Below, piece by piece: positions 1-8,439 of a stretch of DNA of 24,478 nt. The position numbers and the translations under genes were made by a program. The notes beneath the pieces are model-generated. The model saw only the letters and a list, made by a program, of their open reading frames with translations. It searched no databases and was not told where the DNA came from. Position 1 is the first letter of the stretch. The number at the start of each line of letters is the position of its first letter. Source of the DNA: Botryococcus braunii. Lineage: Eukaryota; Chlorophyta; Trebouxiophyceae. The stretch lies in contig MVGU01001889.1 of assembly GCA_002005505.1 (NCBI GenBank), forward strand, positions 1 to 24,478, read 5' to 3'.

Positions 1-753
1 TAACCAGTGTGCAACTCGTCACACACAAATAGCCTTACTGTTCGCACAACAGTAAACACAAGCAATGCAGCTCCTGCAACACAAGACACATGTAATGTTT
101 CATAATCAGCAGAAACATCAGTATGCATGTGCTTAACGCCTACGATCGCAGCCACACGACTGCGACCGTTACCCTTGCCAGCGATCGCAAGCTTACCTGT
201 ATTGAAATGAATGTGACAGCAGTATATCAAGCAATCCTTCAATACAGAGCAAACACTATTCAGCTTGGAGTTCGAAGCCCAGATGCATTCCACACCCCAT
301 CGAGACTGCCAAGCTTGCTCGCGATCTGGCGTTTCTATGCCTTCTGATCGTAACCGGCGGTAACGGTACAGTTCCTTTCGAGAGGCTGTACCGTACTGCA
401 TGGTCACATAAACAACCCTGAGTTGGCCCTATGCCAACGTGTAGCTCTATAGCTGCACCAGGGATCTCATACTTATACACGCGTACACACTCAATAGAGT
501 CTTTACCTTGTGACCTTACCGTCACTAGCACAAGACCTGTACTGCATGGAGGTCACTTATATGATCAACCTAACTGAACATAATACAATACCCTTTGACA
601 CGCAATCAGGCGCATCTTCTTACTTGTACTCCACACGTGGAGAAATTCAAGTTATACAATGTTTCCTAAAACCACTTGATAAACTGATAGCGCCCCCTGT
701 ATCTAGTACGTTTGCCATCACGTATCTATACGTACCTATCAGTTTATACAACA
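1..753 (-). repeat. Probable LTR end, truncated by the window edge
   Basis: No convincing gene is visible here. The stretch ends in ...TTATACAACA exactly where copia homology (element 2) begins at 754. In the intact copy in element 1 (about 5637-5642 on the minus strand) the same copia sequence continues without a break, so something was inserted at this point. The CA end, and TGTTGTATAA when read on the minus strand, resemble the LTR starts of the other two elements (TGTTGAG, TGTTATAA). A 12-bp inverted repeat, ATAAACTGATAG near 680 and its complement near 735, lies close to the end. The other terminus and the second target duplication are outside the window. The LTR identity is inferred; a simple deletion junction is the alternative. 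Confidence 0.4.
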
Positions 754-945
754 TGTCCAGTCAAGAGCCAGCATGATGCGCAGCCACAGTCCAGTCCTCA
801 TGTTGCCTCGTATCATGCCAGGAAAGGGCACGTGTGTCTAGATAGACTACTGTGGCATGCAAGGTTGGGTCATCCTGGGGTTAAGAGTATGACAAGGTTG
901 GACAACGAAGATCTGGTCACTGGGATCAATGTGTCCCTTGCTCCA
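754..945 (+). pseudogene. Element 2, left fragment: copia pol, GAG-pre-integrase region
   Basis: The frame starting at 754 reads CPVKSQHDAQPQSS..., then LLWHARLGHPGVKSMTRL, ending at LAPC. This matches the same stretch in element 1 (minus strand, about 5440-5640) almost residue for residue. WHxRLGHP is the His part of the HHCC zinc-binding region just ahead of copia integrases. The fragment stops at 945, where the element 1 LTR begins, and the reading frame resumes at 8440 with CSECS...CESCIQGK, the Cys part of the same motif. It is therefore the left piece of one gene split by a 7.5-kb insertion. Gag, protease and the 5' LTR of element 2 are not in the window. Confidence 0.85.
941..945. repeat. 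Target site duplication CTCCA, left copy
   Basis: CTCCA at 941-945 directly precedes the TGTAAAAGG terminus of element 1 and recurs at 8435-8439 directly after its other terminus, CTCAACA. In the uninterrupted copy of this sequence (complement of 5441-5460) CTCCA occurs once, followed by TGCTCAGAG. This is the mark of a staggered-cut integrase insertion. Confidence 0.93.
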
Positions 946-1314
946 TGTAAAAGGTTATGGGCAGTGGCGTATCCTGTAACCAAGCAGACAGGTCGTAAGT
1001 TCGTGCCTCTCCAGCTACAGTCCTTGACGACTGTCTGCTCTTTAGACACATGCAACTGCATGAACAAGACTGGCATCCTTATGTGCCCAGTATCTTTCCA
1101 AACCAGTTGCTCGACTATGCGGTGATCGCAGCTTTAATAGTCCTTTCACACTAACGCGTAATCTAAATCAAATTGTACCTTATGTTCGAAATAGACCTCA
1201 TCCGAACGTGTCTTGAGGTACCTTATGTGGATAGTGGACCCGTATCCTAATAATGTACATTTGAAGATCACCCAAAGCACAAGGCATTCTATAATGTATG
1301 TTCACAACTCAACA
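946..1314 (-). repeat. 3' LTR of element 1 (short form, 369 bp)
   Basis: On the minus strand it starts TGTTGAGTTGTG at 1314 and ends CCTTTTACA at 946. It matches the 5' LTR at 7734-8434 but lacks exactly 332 bp: one copy of a 136-bp direct repeat plus the 196-bp spacer present in the long form. At two sites where the long form's two repeat copies differ, it agrees with the copy at 7761-7896. Two TGTACCTTAT-type decamers lie at 1174-1183 and 1217-1226. Confidence 0.93.
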
Positions 1315-1327
1315 CTGCCCCTTGCCT
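1315..1327 (-). promoter_or_regulatory. Polypurine tract of element 1
   Basis: The minus strand reads GGCAAGGGGCAG directly before the 3' LTR start TGTTGAG. A purine-rich tract here primes plus-strand DNA synthesis in LTR elements. The tract is short and interrupted by C, so the call rests mainly on position. Confidence 0.6.
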
Positions 1328-1334
1328 GCATGCT

Positions 1335-2030
1335 TTATGTGTATCTTCTCAAACCTAGTGAATCACGATGACCAACAAACACGGGCATAGCAAGTGGCTT
1401 GGTCATAATGTCAGCCACATTTCGAGCAGATTCTACATAGAGGATATCTACCTGCCCAAGTGCCATAGCTTCCCTAGCATAGTGGAAGCTTACTGCAACA
1501 TGCTTTGTAAATTTGGAGTAAAGGGGGTTCCGTAAATTGGAAATGCATCCTTGGTTGTCACAGAAAATCTTGACTCTCCAAGGTGCAGCTCCAATCTCTT
1601 CCAAGAAGCCCCTAAGCCAGTTGGCTTCCTTCACAATATGGCCGGCTGCCATAAATTCGGCTTGCACAGTTGAGGTAGCAACTGAGCTCTGCTTCTTGCT
1701 TCCCCAAACCACGGCACTACCATAGACTGATAGAACATAGCTAGTGGTGGAATACCTGTGGTCCAGGTCCCCAGCATAGTCGGCATCAACATAGCCTTCT
1801 AGCTCAGGCCCCTTTCCACCCAGAGTAAGAGTTAATTCTCTCGTATCTCTCAAGTACTTCAGCACTCGAATGGCCTCATTGTAGTGTGAGGTAGTGGGTG
1901 TCATTCTATACCTTGACAACACTCCAACAGCCTGAGAAATGTCAGGCCGGGTCGTATTGGCAATATATAGCAACGATCCAATCAACTCACAGTACCGATG
2001 ACCAGGTGGCAGTGGGGTACCTGCCCCATG
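1335..2030 (-). pseudogene. Element 1 pol: RNase H domain
   Basis: The minus-strand frame includes GSLLYIANTTRPDISQAVG, the usual connection after copia reverse transcriptase, then the RNase H acidic positions in YVDADYAGD, the Glu in TVQAEFMAAG and the Asp in FCDNQGCI. ADIMTKPL near the end is typical of copia C-termini. The frame is the same as reverse transcriptase and is cut from it only by TGA at 2031-2033. The domain itself looks intact, with a natural stop at 1335. It would remove the RNA strand of the hybrid during cDNA synthesis. Confidence 0.92.
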
Positions 2031-3560
2031 TCACAAACCATCTGAGGACTCGGGTCTGCTGCTAGCCACGAAGTCCTTGGACATGGGGGTATCAACCACA
2101 CGCCCATCATCAGCAACACCAAACTTTTCCACAAGAGCATCAATCTTGGGAGTGCAACTCATGGAAATAGTGCTCTGAACTCTGTTGCGTAGGACCTGAC
2201 ACCCCAGGAAATCATTCACCTCTCCCAAATCATGGATGGTGAAGTCCTTCTTCAACAACTCTTTCCCCCACTCAATCTCTGCAACCAATCTGGCAACTAT
2301 GAGAAGATCATCAACATAAACAAGAATAAAGGACAGGTTGCCATCAGGGGCCCTCCTGATGTATACACCCGCATCACTCTTGCACACACTAAACCCCATC
2401 ACGCTCAACTTGTCGGTCAAGGTCTTGTGCCAAGCCCGTGGGGCTTGTTTTAGACCGTATAGTGCCTTCTTGAGCTTGCACACAACCCTCGTGTTGCCAT
2501 TCTCAAATCCTGGTGGTTGGGTCACATAGACCTCTTCCTCCAACTCTCCATTGAGAAAAGCCGTCTTGATATCCACTTGGTGGATCTCAAGATTCTGTGT
2601 GGCAGCCACTGCCAGCACAGCCCTCCTTGCCCCATAGCTGCTGGTGGGTGCAAATACCTCCCCAACATCTATCCCAGGGATCTGTCTACACCCTTGGGCA
2701 ACTAACCTCGCTTTAAAGCGAGTAACATTCCCATGTGCATCAATTTTAGTGGAGAATATCCAATGGACAGGAATAACTTTTTGTCCATGTGGTCTGTCCA
2801 CATACTCTAGAACCTCATGGGTATCAAGGGAATCCATCTCTTCCCTCATTGCTTGTTGCCAAAAATCCCACTGAGGGGAGCATCGGGCTTCCCTCAGGTT
2901 AGATGGCACGTGAACCTTTCCCAGCTTGGCATAAGGTACATTTTGTACCTTATGCTGAGACTCTGCAGTACTGTCAGCACTCTTGGGACTGTTGTCTTTT
3001 ATATCCCTCTGATCCTGGTTCCCAGAATAAGGTACATTTTGTACCTTATGTTGAGATCCTGCAGTACAACCAGAACTGCCAGAGCCCTCCCCAACTCTCT
3101 CTCTTGAACTGCCAGACTCATGCGCTCCACCATTACAATCTCTCACCTTTCTCAATGCAGGTGGAAGCAGCAGCTCTCTCTCTCTCCTGGACTCACACCT
3201 AGGTACACTACTCTGACTTTCCTTAGCTGCGCCTATTGTGTCAGGCTGCACCCCATAAGCATGAATGGCTCCCAGCTCAACTTGGCTACGTGCTTCCCCT
3301 GCTGCTGGCACTTCTAGCCCACTACTGTCCTCGCTAACATCTTCTCCAAGCATAGCCTCCCCTGTCTCAACCTGCCTCTGCAAATCAGGGAGACCTACCA
3401 AGGGTGGCTCACTCACAAGTACCTGGCCTGAGCCAAGGTCATGCATGGGGACCCCTACTGAGACCCGCCTAGCCTGGCGCTGTTCAAAACGCTGATCCCT
3501 TGTGGGGGTGGTTCCTGGGGGAAGTCTATGTTGAGACTTCCCCTGGAACCTGACCCCCAC
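2031..3560 (-). pseudogene. Element 1 pol: linker and reverse transcriptase
   Basis: The first part is a low-complexity linker holding two copies of QHKVQNVPY (DNA palindromes at 2931-2953 and 3027-3049). Reverse transcriptase follows, with RFKARLVAQG, HQVDIKTAFLNGELEEEVY, the catalytic YVDDLL, and CKLKKALYGLKQAPRAW, all hallmarks of Ty1/copia. Comparison with element 2 shows that the TAG at 3561-3563, just upstream, replaces a CAG (Gln) codon, and that the TGA at 2031-2033 splits this block from RNase H. No other break is visible in the domain. Confidence 0.94.
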
Positions 3561-4677
3561 CTACATCTTCTGCAGTTTGTCCAGCTGCGAGTGCGCTTCA
3601 GCACCCCCCCAAGCTAAATTTTGAAGATGGCCCAGCACTGACCAGGACTGCTGTGAGGTCTCTGAAGTGGCAGGGGAACCATCCTGGCTGCTGGGGGCTC
3701 CAGCCACAGGTCCGACTGAGCTCCTCAGCTTGCTGTGATCCTCTGGAGAGCTGGCAGTGGTAGCAGGAGATCCAGTGGGCTTGCACTCCACCACTGGGTC
3801 ATCCTTTGCTTCCCAAAAATTCACGGGAATGGCTGTTGGTGAGCTGGGGACATTGGAATTGCCTCCCCTGCCCTGCGAGGACGCTCCTGAGAGCCATTGA
3901 GAGGATCCAGGTTGCACCTTAGACATACCCACTCTCTCCCCTCCTCTCAAATGCTCAAGGAATGTAACATCCCTGCTCTCTTTCCATACACCATTGCCTA
4001 CGTACACTCTATAGGCCTTGGACTGTCGGTAATACCCAGTGAACATGCCTGGAATGGTCTGTGGTCCAAATACAGACCGCTGACCTGGGGGAATGTGAAC
4101 ATGTGCAACACAGCCCCATGTGCGCAAGGAAGCAACATCAGGCTTTACCCCATAGAACATCTCAGTAGGGGTCAGAGGCCTGCCTGTGGTGGGGCCCACG
4201 TTGTAAAGCAGGGTGGCAGACTCCAGTGCCTCCTTCCACAAGGAAGGGTCTGCTGCAGCGTGCACCAACAGGGTCCTTGTGCGCTCCTTCAGAGTCCGAT
4301 TCATGCGCTCAGCAAGTCCATTTTGCTGAGACGTGGATGGAGCTGAGGTCTCCATTTTAGTGCCCTGCTGAGCACAAAATTCTTTGAACTGCTGATTCAG
4401 AAATTCTGTCCCTCTATCAGATCTCACACACGTCACCACTTTCTCATGAAATGTCTGCCAGTACTTCAAGAGCTCAATGTGGGCCTTGGGAATGGCTTCT
4501 TTCGACTTCACTGCAAAGGAGGCTATCAGATGGGATTTTTCATCAACCACAGTAACCCAAAAACGCTGTCCCGTGATTGCAGCTGATGAAATGGGACCCA
4601 CAGTGTCCACATGCACTCTATCTAACACACTCTCTGCAGGCCTAGAGGAAGCTGGAAAGGGGGGGCGAGAATGTTTC
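3561..4677 (-). pseudogene. Element 1 pol: integrase
   Basis: Homology resumes right after the solo LTR with HSRPPFPASSRPAES. The core follows: Asp in HVDTVG, Asp in RSDRGTEF, Glu in NGLAERMNRTLKE, with 35 residues between the last two as usual for integrases (DD35E). The tail has TWGCVAHVHIP and a Ser/Pro-rich linker. The N-terminal zinc-binding part lies on the other side of the 4678-5405 insertion. The block ends in a TAG where element 2 has CAG. This enzyme family joins element cDNA to the host genome; here it is disrupted. Confidence 0.93.
4673..4677. repeat. Target site duplication GTTTC of the solo LTR, left copy
   Basis: GTTTC at 4673-4677 and 5406-5410 brackets the 728-bp insertion. 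In element 2 the uninterrupted sequence (about 8477-8490) has a single GGGAAACATTC, confirming one GTTTC (complement GAAAC) before insertion. Confidence 0.88.
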
Positions 4678-5405
4678 TGTAAACTTCTGAGTTCGGCGTT
4701 CCCTGTATGACCCGGCACGAGGGTGTTTAGCCCGGCGACACTCTTGTTGTATGTCGAGTAACAAGCAGTGGCGACTGTGAATGAGATGACTTGACTGGCA
4801 ACAGTTAAGTGACAAACACCCGAAGTGCTTTTGATGTCCCAATCAAGTCTTACAATGCTTATTGCTCTCTCTCATCACTCGCAATTCAAACTACTCTATC
4901 TACGAAGTTACTGATAGTCTGCATTACCGATGTCCGATGAGCTAAGCAGTAGCACCTTTCTATTACACATTATCTAGACCCTTTCCTAATCCATTGTTCT
5001 TGTGTGTGTGATGTCCTGACACCAGTTTACCTGTATGACCCGGCACGAGGGTGTTTAGCCCGGCGACACTCTTGTTGTATGTCGAGTAACAAGCAGTGGC
5101 GACTGTGAATGAGATGACTTGACTGGCAACAGTTAAGTGACAAACACCCGGAGTGCTTTTGATGTCCCAATCAAGTGCCTCATTCCTTCGAGCCAGGAGC
5201 ATATAACCTTTCGAGCAAACCGTGTCTGATTACCTCATTCTCCCTTATCAACATCAAATTGGTCTAGATTGGTTCTGGCAGAACTCCTAGGTTCTGCCAC
5301 CTATTACTCATTCTAATAAATGTTCTCACTGGTAATTGGAGCTGATCTGGCCACCATTACTCTTCTGAGGGAAAGGCACCAAAATGTTCTTTCACTATTA
5401 TAACA
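4678..5405 (-). mobile_element. Nested solo LTR (728 bp) inside element 1
   Basis: The insertion begins TGTAAACTTC and ends TTATAACA, is flanked by GTTTC at 4673-4677 and 5406-5410, and splits the codons between IQGK and HSRPPF of pol. It has no coding content. It holds a 147-bp direct repeat, 4702-4848 and 5030-5176, nearly identical, separated by 181 bp. The layout (short end, repeat, spacer, repeat, unique part) parallels the long LTR of element 1 although the sequences differ. The minus-strand reading TGTTATAATAG is chosen by analogy with element 1. It most likely remains after LTR-LTR recombination of a related copia family. Confidence 0.82.
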
Positions 5406-5410
5406 GTTTC

Positions 5411-6049
5411 CCTTGTATACATGACTCACACTGGGGAGAACACTCTGAGCATGGAGCAAGGGACACATTGATCCCAGTGACCAGGTCTTCGTTGTCCAAC
5501 CTTGTCATACTCTTAACCCCAGGATGCCCCAACCTTGCATGCCACAGTAGTCGATCTGTACACACGTGCCCTTTCCTGGCATGATACGAGGCAACATGAG
5601 GACTGGACTGTGGCTGTGCATCATGCTGGCTCTTGACGGGACACACCCATTCTAAAAAAAACAGCCCTCGCTCTCTGGCTATCTTACCAGACCAGCCTGC
5701 TGGGCCTTTCATGGTCGTGTACCCACCTGCACTGTCAGTGAGGAATGATGCTCCATCCTGAATGGCTCCTGTGACATAAATCAGATTAGTGTGTGCAGTG
5801 GGCACACACTGCACATTATGCAGCCAAAACACCTCTTGTCTGGCATTGACCAGACACACAGACCCAGTTGCAACTATCCCTCCTTTGGCGTCAGAAGTGG
5901 CCAAATGAAGAGGGAGGGGTTGGGCATGCATGACTGGGTTGTGTAGTAAAGACAGATCATTTACAAGGTGCACCGATGCACCACTATCCATCAGCCACGA
6001 GGTACTGCAAACCCCATGAGACGTAGGGGTAAGCACATTCAACGAAACG
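5411..6049 (-). pseudogene. Element 1 pol: aspartic protease and GAG-pre-integrase region
   Basis: The minus strand reads WLMDSGASVHLVNDLSLL, the DSGA active-site signature of retroelement aspartic proteases, followed by a domain ending near LFFLEW. Next come WHARLGHPGVKSMTRL and CSECSPQCESCIQGK, the HHCC zinc-binding module ahead of integrase. The frame then enters the solo LTR and hits a stop (LL*) at 5398. Allowing for the 733-bp insertion, this frame continues exactly into the integrase frame. The protease would cut the gag-pol polyprotein. Confidence 0.92.
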
Positions 6050-7292
6050 AACATAGGCTCACCAGCACCTGGAGGAGGTGGTGGTGGGAGATGCCAGCCT
6101 GGGAAGAAGGGGAAGATAGTGGACACAGATCCAGGAGCATGTGAGGTTGACACGGGAGGGCCTCCTCTGGACTGGCCAGCATCCCACCAGCTGGCTTGTT
6201 GCTGAGGAGCTCCAGTGCCCCACCACGCAGCTGGGCCCGCACTTGCAGCTTGCATCGTGCCACGTAGAGCTTGCAGCCTCTTCAGTTCCATGCACTCCCT
6301 CCAGAAATGTCCCGTCCCATTGCAGAAGCGACACGCCAGTTCCTCCTTTGGCCTCCTGCCACGTCCAGACCCTCGCCCCCTGCCTCCAGCGTTGTGAGCA
6401 GAAGGGCCATAGGGGGCCTGACCATCAGCAGGTGCTCCAGCTCCCACTCCTGGTGCTGCTCCAGCGCCCGGTGCAGCTCCAGCGCCTTGGGGAGGCCCAG
6501 GGATTCCACCCTGAGCTGGCACGGCTGCTGCTGCTGCTGCCATAACTGCTGCAGCTGATGCTGTGACTTGCACTGACTCTGCCAGCGGGATATCCTGGTA
6601 CTCCAAGTTCTCAATGGCAGTGAGGATCGTCTCCAGCATCTTGTAGGGGTCTGACTTGGCGGAGGTAATTGCCCAAGCGTCGTTCTGCAAGACTGCAGGT
6701 AGCCCCTTATACATATACCTGCAGATCTGGCGGTCGCTCAGCTAATGGTTATTGGCCTCCAGGGAGGCGGCAATACTGATGACTCGGTGGCACCATTCTT
6801 GCACTGTCTCTCCCTTTACCATGCCTTGTTTGAGCCCCTTGATCCACTTCTCGTTGATTTCCCTGTCCTTCCCTCCAGTGCAGCGGTCTGCCATCCACTG
6901 AATGAAGTCAAAAGCGCTCCCCCGCTGTTTGACTTCGTCATGCCACATGGACGGGACAGACTGCAAAATGAAATGTTTTACTGCTGCGTTCTCTGCGGTC
7001 TTAGGCATGTCTCCAACGCTCCCATTGCTCCTTTTTGCATTGCGCAGGACTCCAGCTCTTCACGCCAGGCCCTGAAATTAGTGCGATCAGCCTTCAGCTG
7101 CGTAGACATCTTGGGATTGGAGGAGTTCATCGTGTATGCATACGAGCTGGCTGCAGTGCCTCCAGTGGTCTGTCCATACTGTCCAGCTCCTGAGGAGGCC
7201 GTGCTGCCTCCTGCTGGTGTTGCCATAGTCTCTGTACTGCTGGGATTACTTTCAGAAACCTTGCTTTGGGAACGAGTTTGAGGTCTGGTCAT
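6050..7292 (-). pseudogene. Element 1 gag (nucleocapsid-type, broken)
   Basis: The likely start is the ATG at 7290-7292 (MTRPQTRSQSK). Features in order: a Ser/Thr/Gly-rich start; NFRAWREELESC; a gag core with HFILQSVPSMWHDEV and WIKGLKQGMVKGETVQEW; an Ala/Gly/Pro-rich stretch; and a zinc knuckle CRFCNGTGHFWREC (CX2CX4HX4C) that binds element RNA. Two lesions are visible. A single-base frameshift lies near 7010, where the frame ending GALETC must pass to PKTAENAAVKHF. A TAG lies at 6742-6744 between EANNH and LSDRQICRY. Both are mid-gag, so they look like decay and not programmed frameshifting or readthrough. Confidence 0.88.
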
Positions 7293-7301
7293 ACACTTCA
7301 C

Positions 7302-7520
7302 TTGCTCTCACAGCGTTCAGCCTGACACAGCTGGTTTAAGTATACCCTTCCGGCGTACACCACAGCACTTTCAAGTATTCCACCCTTTCGAGGTCTAGCA
7401 TGTACCCTTAATATGCAAGATATGCAAAATATTCTTCAGCAATTCAATTGCCTGACCACCCGGACCTACTGACGGTCTCACGACAACGACGACGGGTGAT
7501 AATCTCAGGTCACTTAACGG

Positions 7521-7557
<37 letters not shown>

Positions 7558-7719
7558 TCCCAAGATATTGAAGACTCTGTCGGTAGGCCTTCTGAGTGAG
7601 TATCCAGTTGTTCCTTTTTTTACTTCTTCTTGCCGTCAGGCGAGTCCGTGGAAAACCCAGTACAGATGCATCCGATGATGCCATGCACTCCTGTCTGCCC
7701 TTGGCTCAGCTGGAAGGGC
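7302..7719 (-). other. Element 1 untranslated leader with a 35-bp A/T tract
   Basis: About 420 bp between the primer site and gag hold no gene. On the plus strand 7521-7555 is an unbroken run of 35 A (T in the element's sense). It could be slippage growth or the tail of a small retroposed insertion; no flanking duplication was found by eye. Confidence 0.6.
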
Positions 7720-7733
7720 GTGGGCCCATAACC
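7720..7733 (-). promoter_or_regulatory. Primer binding site complementary to the initiator tRNA-Met anticodon arm
   Basis: Directly after the 5' LTR end (...TTTTACA) the element strand reads GGTTATGGGCCCAC. Its complement, GTGGGCCCATAACC, matches the anticodon stem-loop of eukaryotic initiator tRNA-Met (CAU anticodon in GGGCCCAUAACC). Weaker similarity to the D-arm continues upstream on the plus strand to about 7703. Drosophila copia is known to prime from a 5' half of initiator tRNA-Met cut in the anticodon loop; this site has the same position and polarity. The common plant copia site TGGTATCAGAGC (acceptor end) is not seen here. Confidence 0.82.
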
Positions 7734-8434
7734 TGTAAAAGGTTATGGGCAGTGGCGTATCCTGTAAGCAAGCAGACAGGTCGTAAGTTCGTGCCTCTCC
7801 AGCTACAGTCCTTGACGACTGTCTGCTCTTTAGACACATGCAACTGCATGAACAAGACTGGCATCCTTATGTGCCCAGTATCTTTCCAAACCAGTTCCGT
7901 TACATGTTGATCTGTCAATGAGCATCTACACACGGATAAGCTCCTGACGGCTGAAAGCAAGTACCTTCCTATACTCAATCAAGACTCCGTCCCTTAGCTG
8001 TTTGGGCGACTTGATTGTCCACTAAGATGGTTCACTTACAAACAAGCAATCAAACATGAACACATTACCAATACACACCCTGCGTCACCGCACCTGTAAG
8101 CAAGTAGACAGGTCGTAAGTTCGTGCCTCTCCAGCTACAGTCCTTGACGACTGTCTGCTCTTTAGACACATGCAACTGCGTGAACAAGACTGGCATCCTT
8201 ATGTGCCCAGTATCTTTCCAAACCAGTTGCTCGACTATGCGGTGATCGCAGCTTTAATAGTCCTTTCACACTAACGCGTAATCTAAATCAAATTGTACCT
8301 TATGTTCGAAATAGACCTCATCCGAACGTGTCTTGAGGTACCTTATGTGGATAGTGGACCCGTATCCTAATAATGTACATTTGAAGATCACCTAAAGCAC
8401 AAGGCATTCTATAATGTATGTTCACAACTCAACA
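7734..8434 (-). repeat. 5' LTR of element 1 (long form, 701 bp, duplicated module)
   Basis: Termini are TG...CA and match the 3' LTR. In plus coordinates: a 27-bp end (7734-7760), repeat copy (7761-7896, 136 bp), spacer with no match elsewhere in the window (7897-8092, 196 bp), second repeat copy (8093-8228), and the unique part (8229-8434) that is the element's 5' side and so should hold U3 promoter signals. The decamer TGTACCTTAT and a variant lie at 8294-8303 and 8337-8346. The repeat copies differ at only a few bases. Confidence 0.9.
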
Positions 8435-8439
8435 CTCCA
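8435..8439. repeat. Target site duplication CTCCA, right copy
   Basis: This pairs with 941-945. The sequence continues TGCTCAGAGTG, resuming the element 2 reading frame exactly where it was broken at 945. Confidence 0.93.

Larger units (their letters stand above)
946..8434 (-). mobile_element. Element 1: full-length Ty1/copia LTR retrotransposon
   Basis: The element runs LTR, primer binding site, gag, protease, integrase, reverse transcriptase, RNase H, LTR on the minus strand. Integrase before reverse transcriptase defines the copia order. Its length is 7489 bp, or 6756 bp without the 733 bp added by the nested solo LTR. The termini are 5'-TG...CA-3', flanked by CTCCA duplications. All coding blocks lie in one ancestral frame once the solo LTR and one gag indel are allowed for, so gag-pol was a single polyprotein of about 1740 codons. 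It is now inactive: a frameshift near 7010, TAG at 6742-6744, TAG at 3561-3563, TGA at 2031-2033, and the solo LTR. It is inserted in a relative of the same family. Confidence 0.95.

Noticed and set aside
6141..6614. Several overlapping frames opposite gag
   Set aside because: They are shadows of the Ala/Pro/Gly-rich, GC-rich gag segment.
6978..7020. Programmed ribosomal frameshift at the gag break
   Set aside because: It lies inside gag, not at a gag/pol border, and no clear slippery site with structure was seen; a simple indel is likelier.
7700..7733. Initiator tRNA-Met gene on the plus strand
   Set aside because: Only the 5' half to the anticodon loop is similar and it abuts the LTR; it is a primer binding site seen on its complementary strand.
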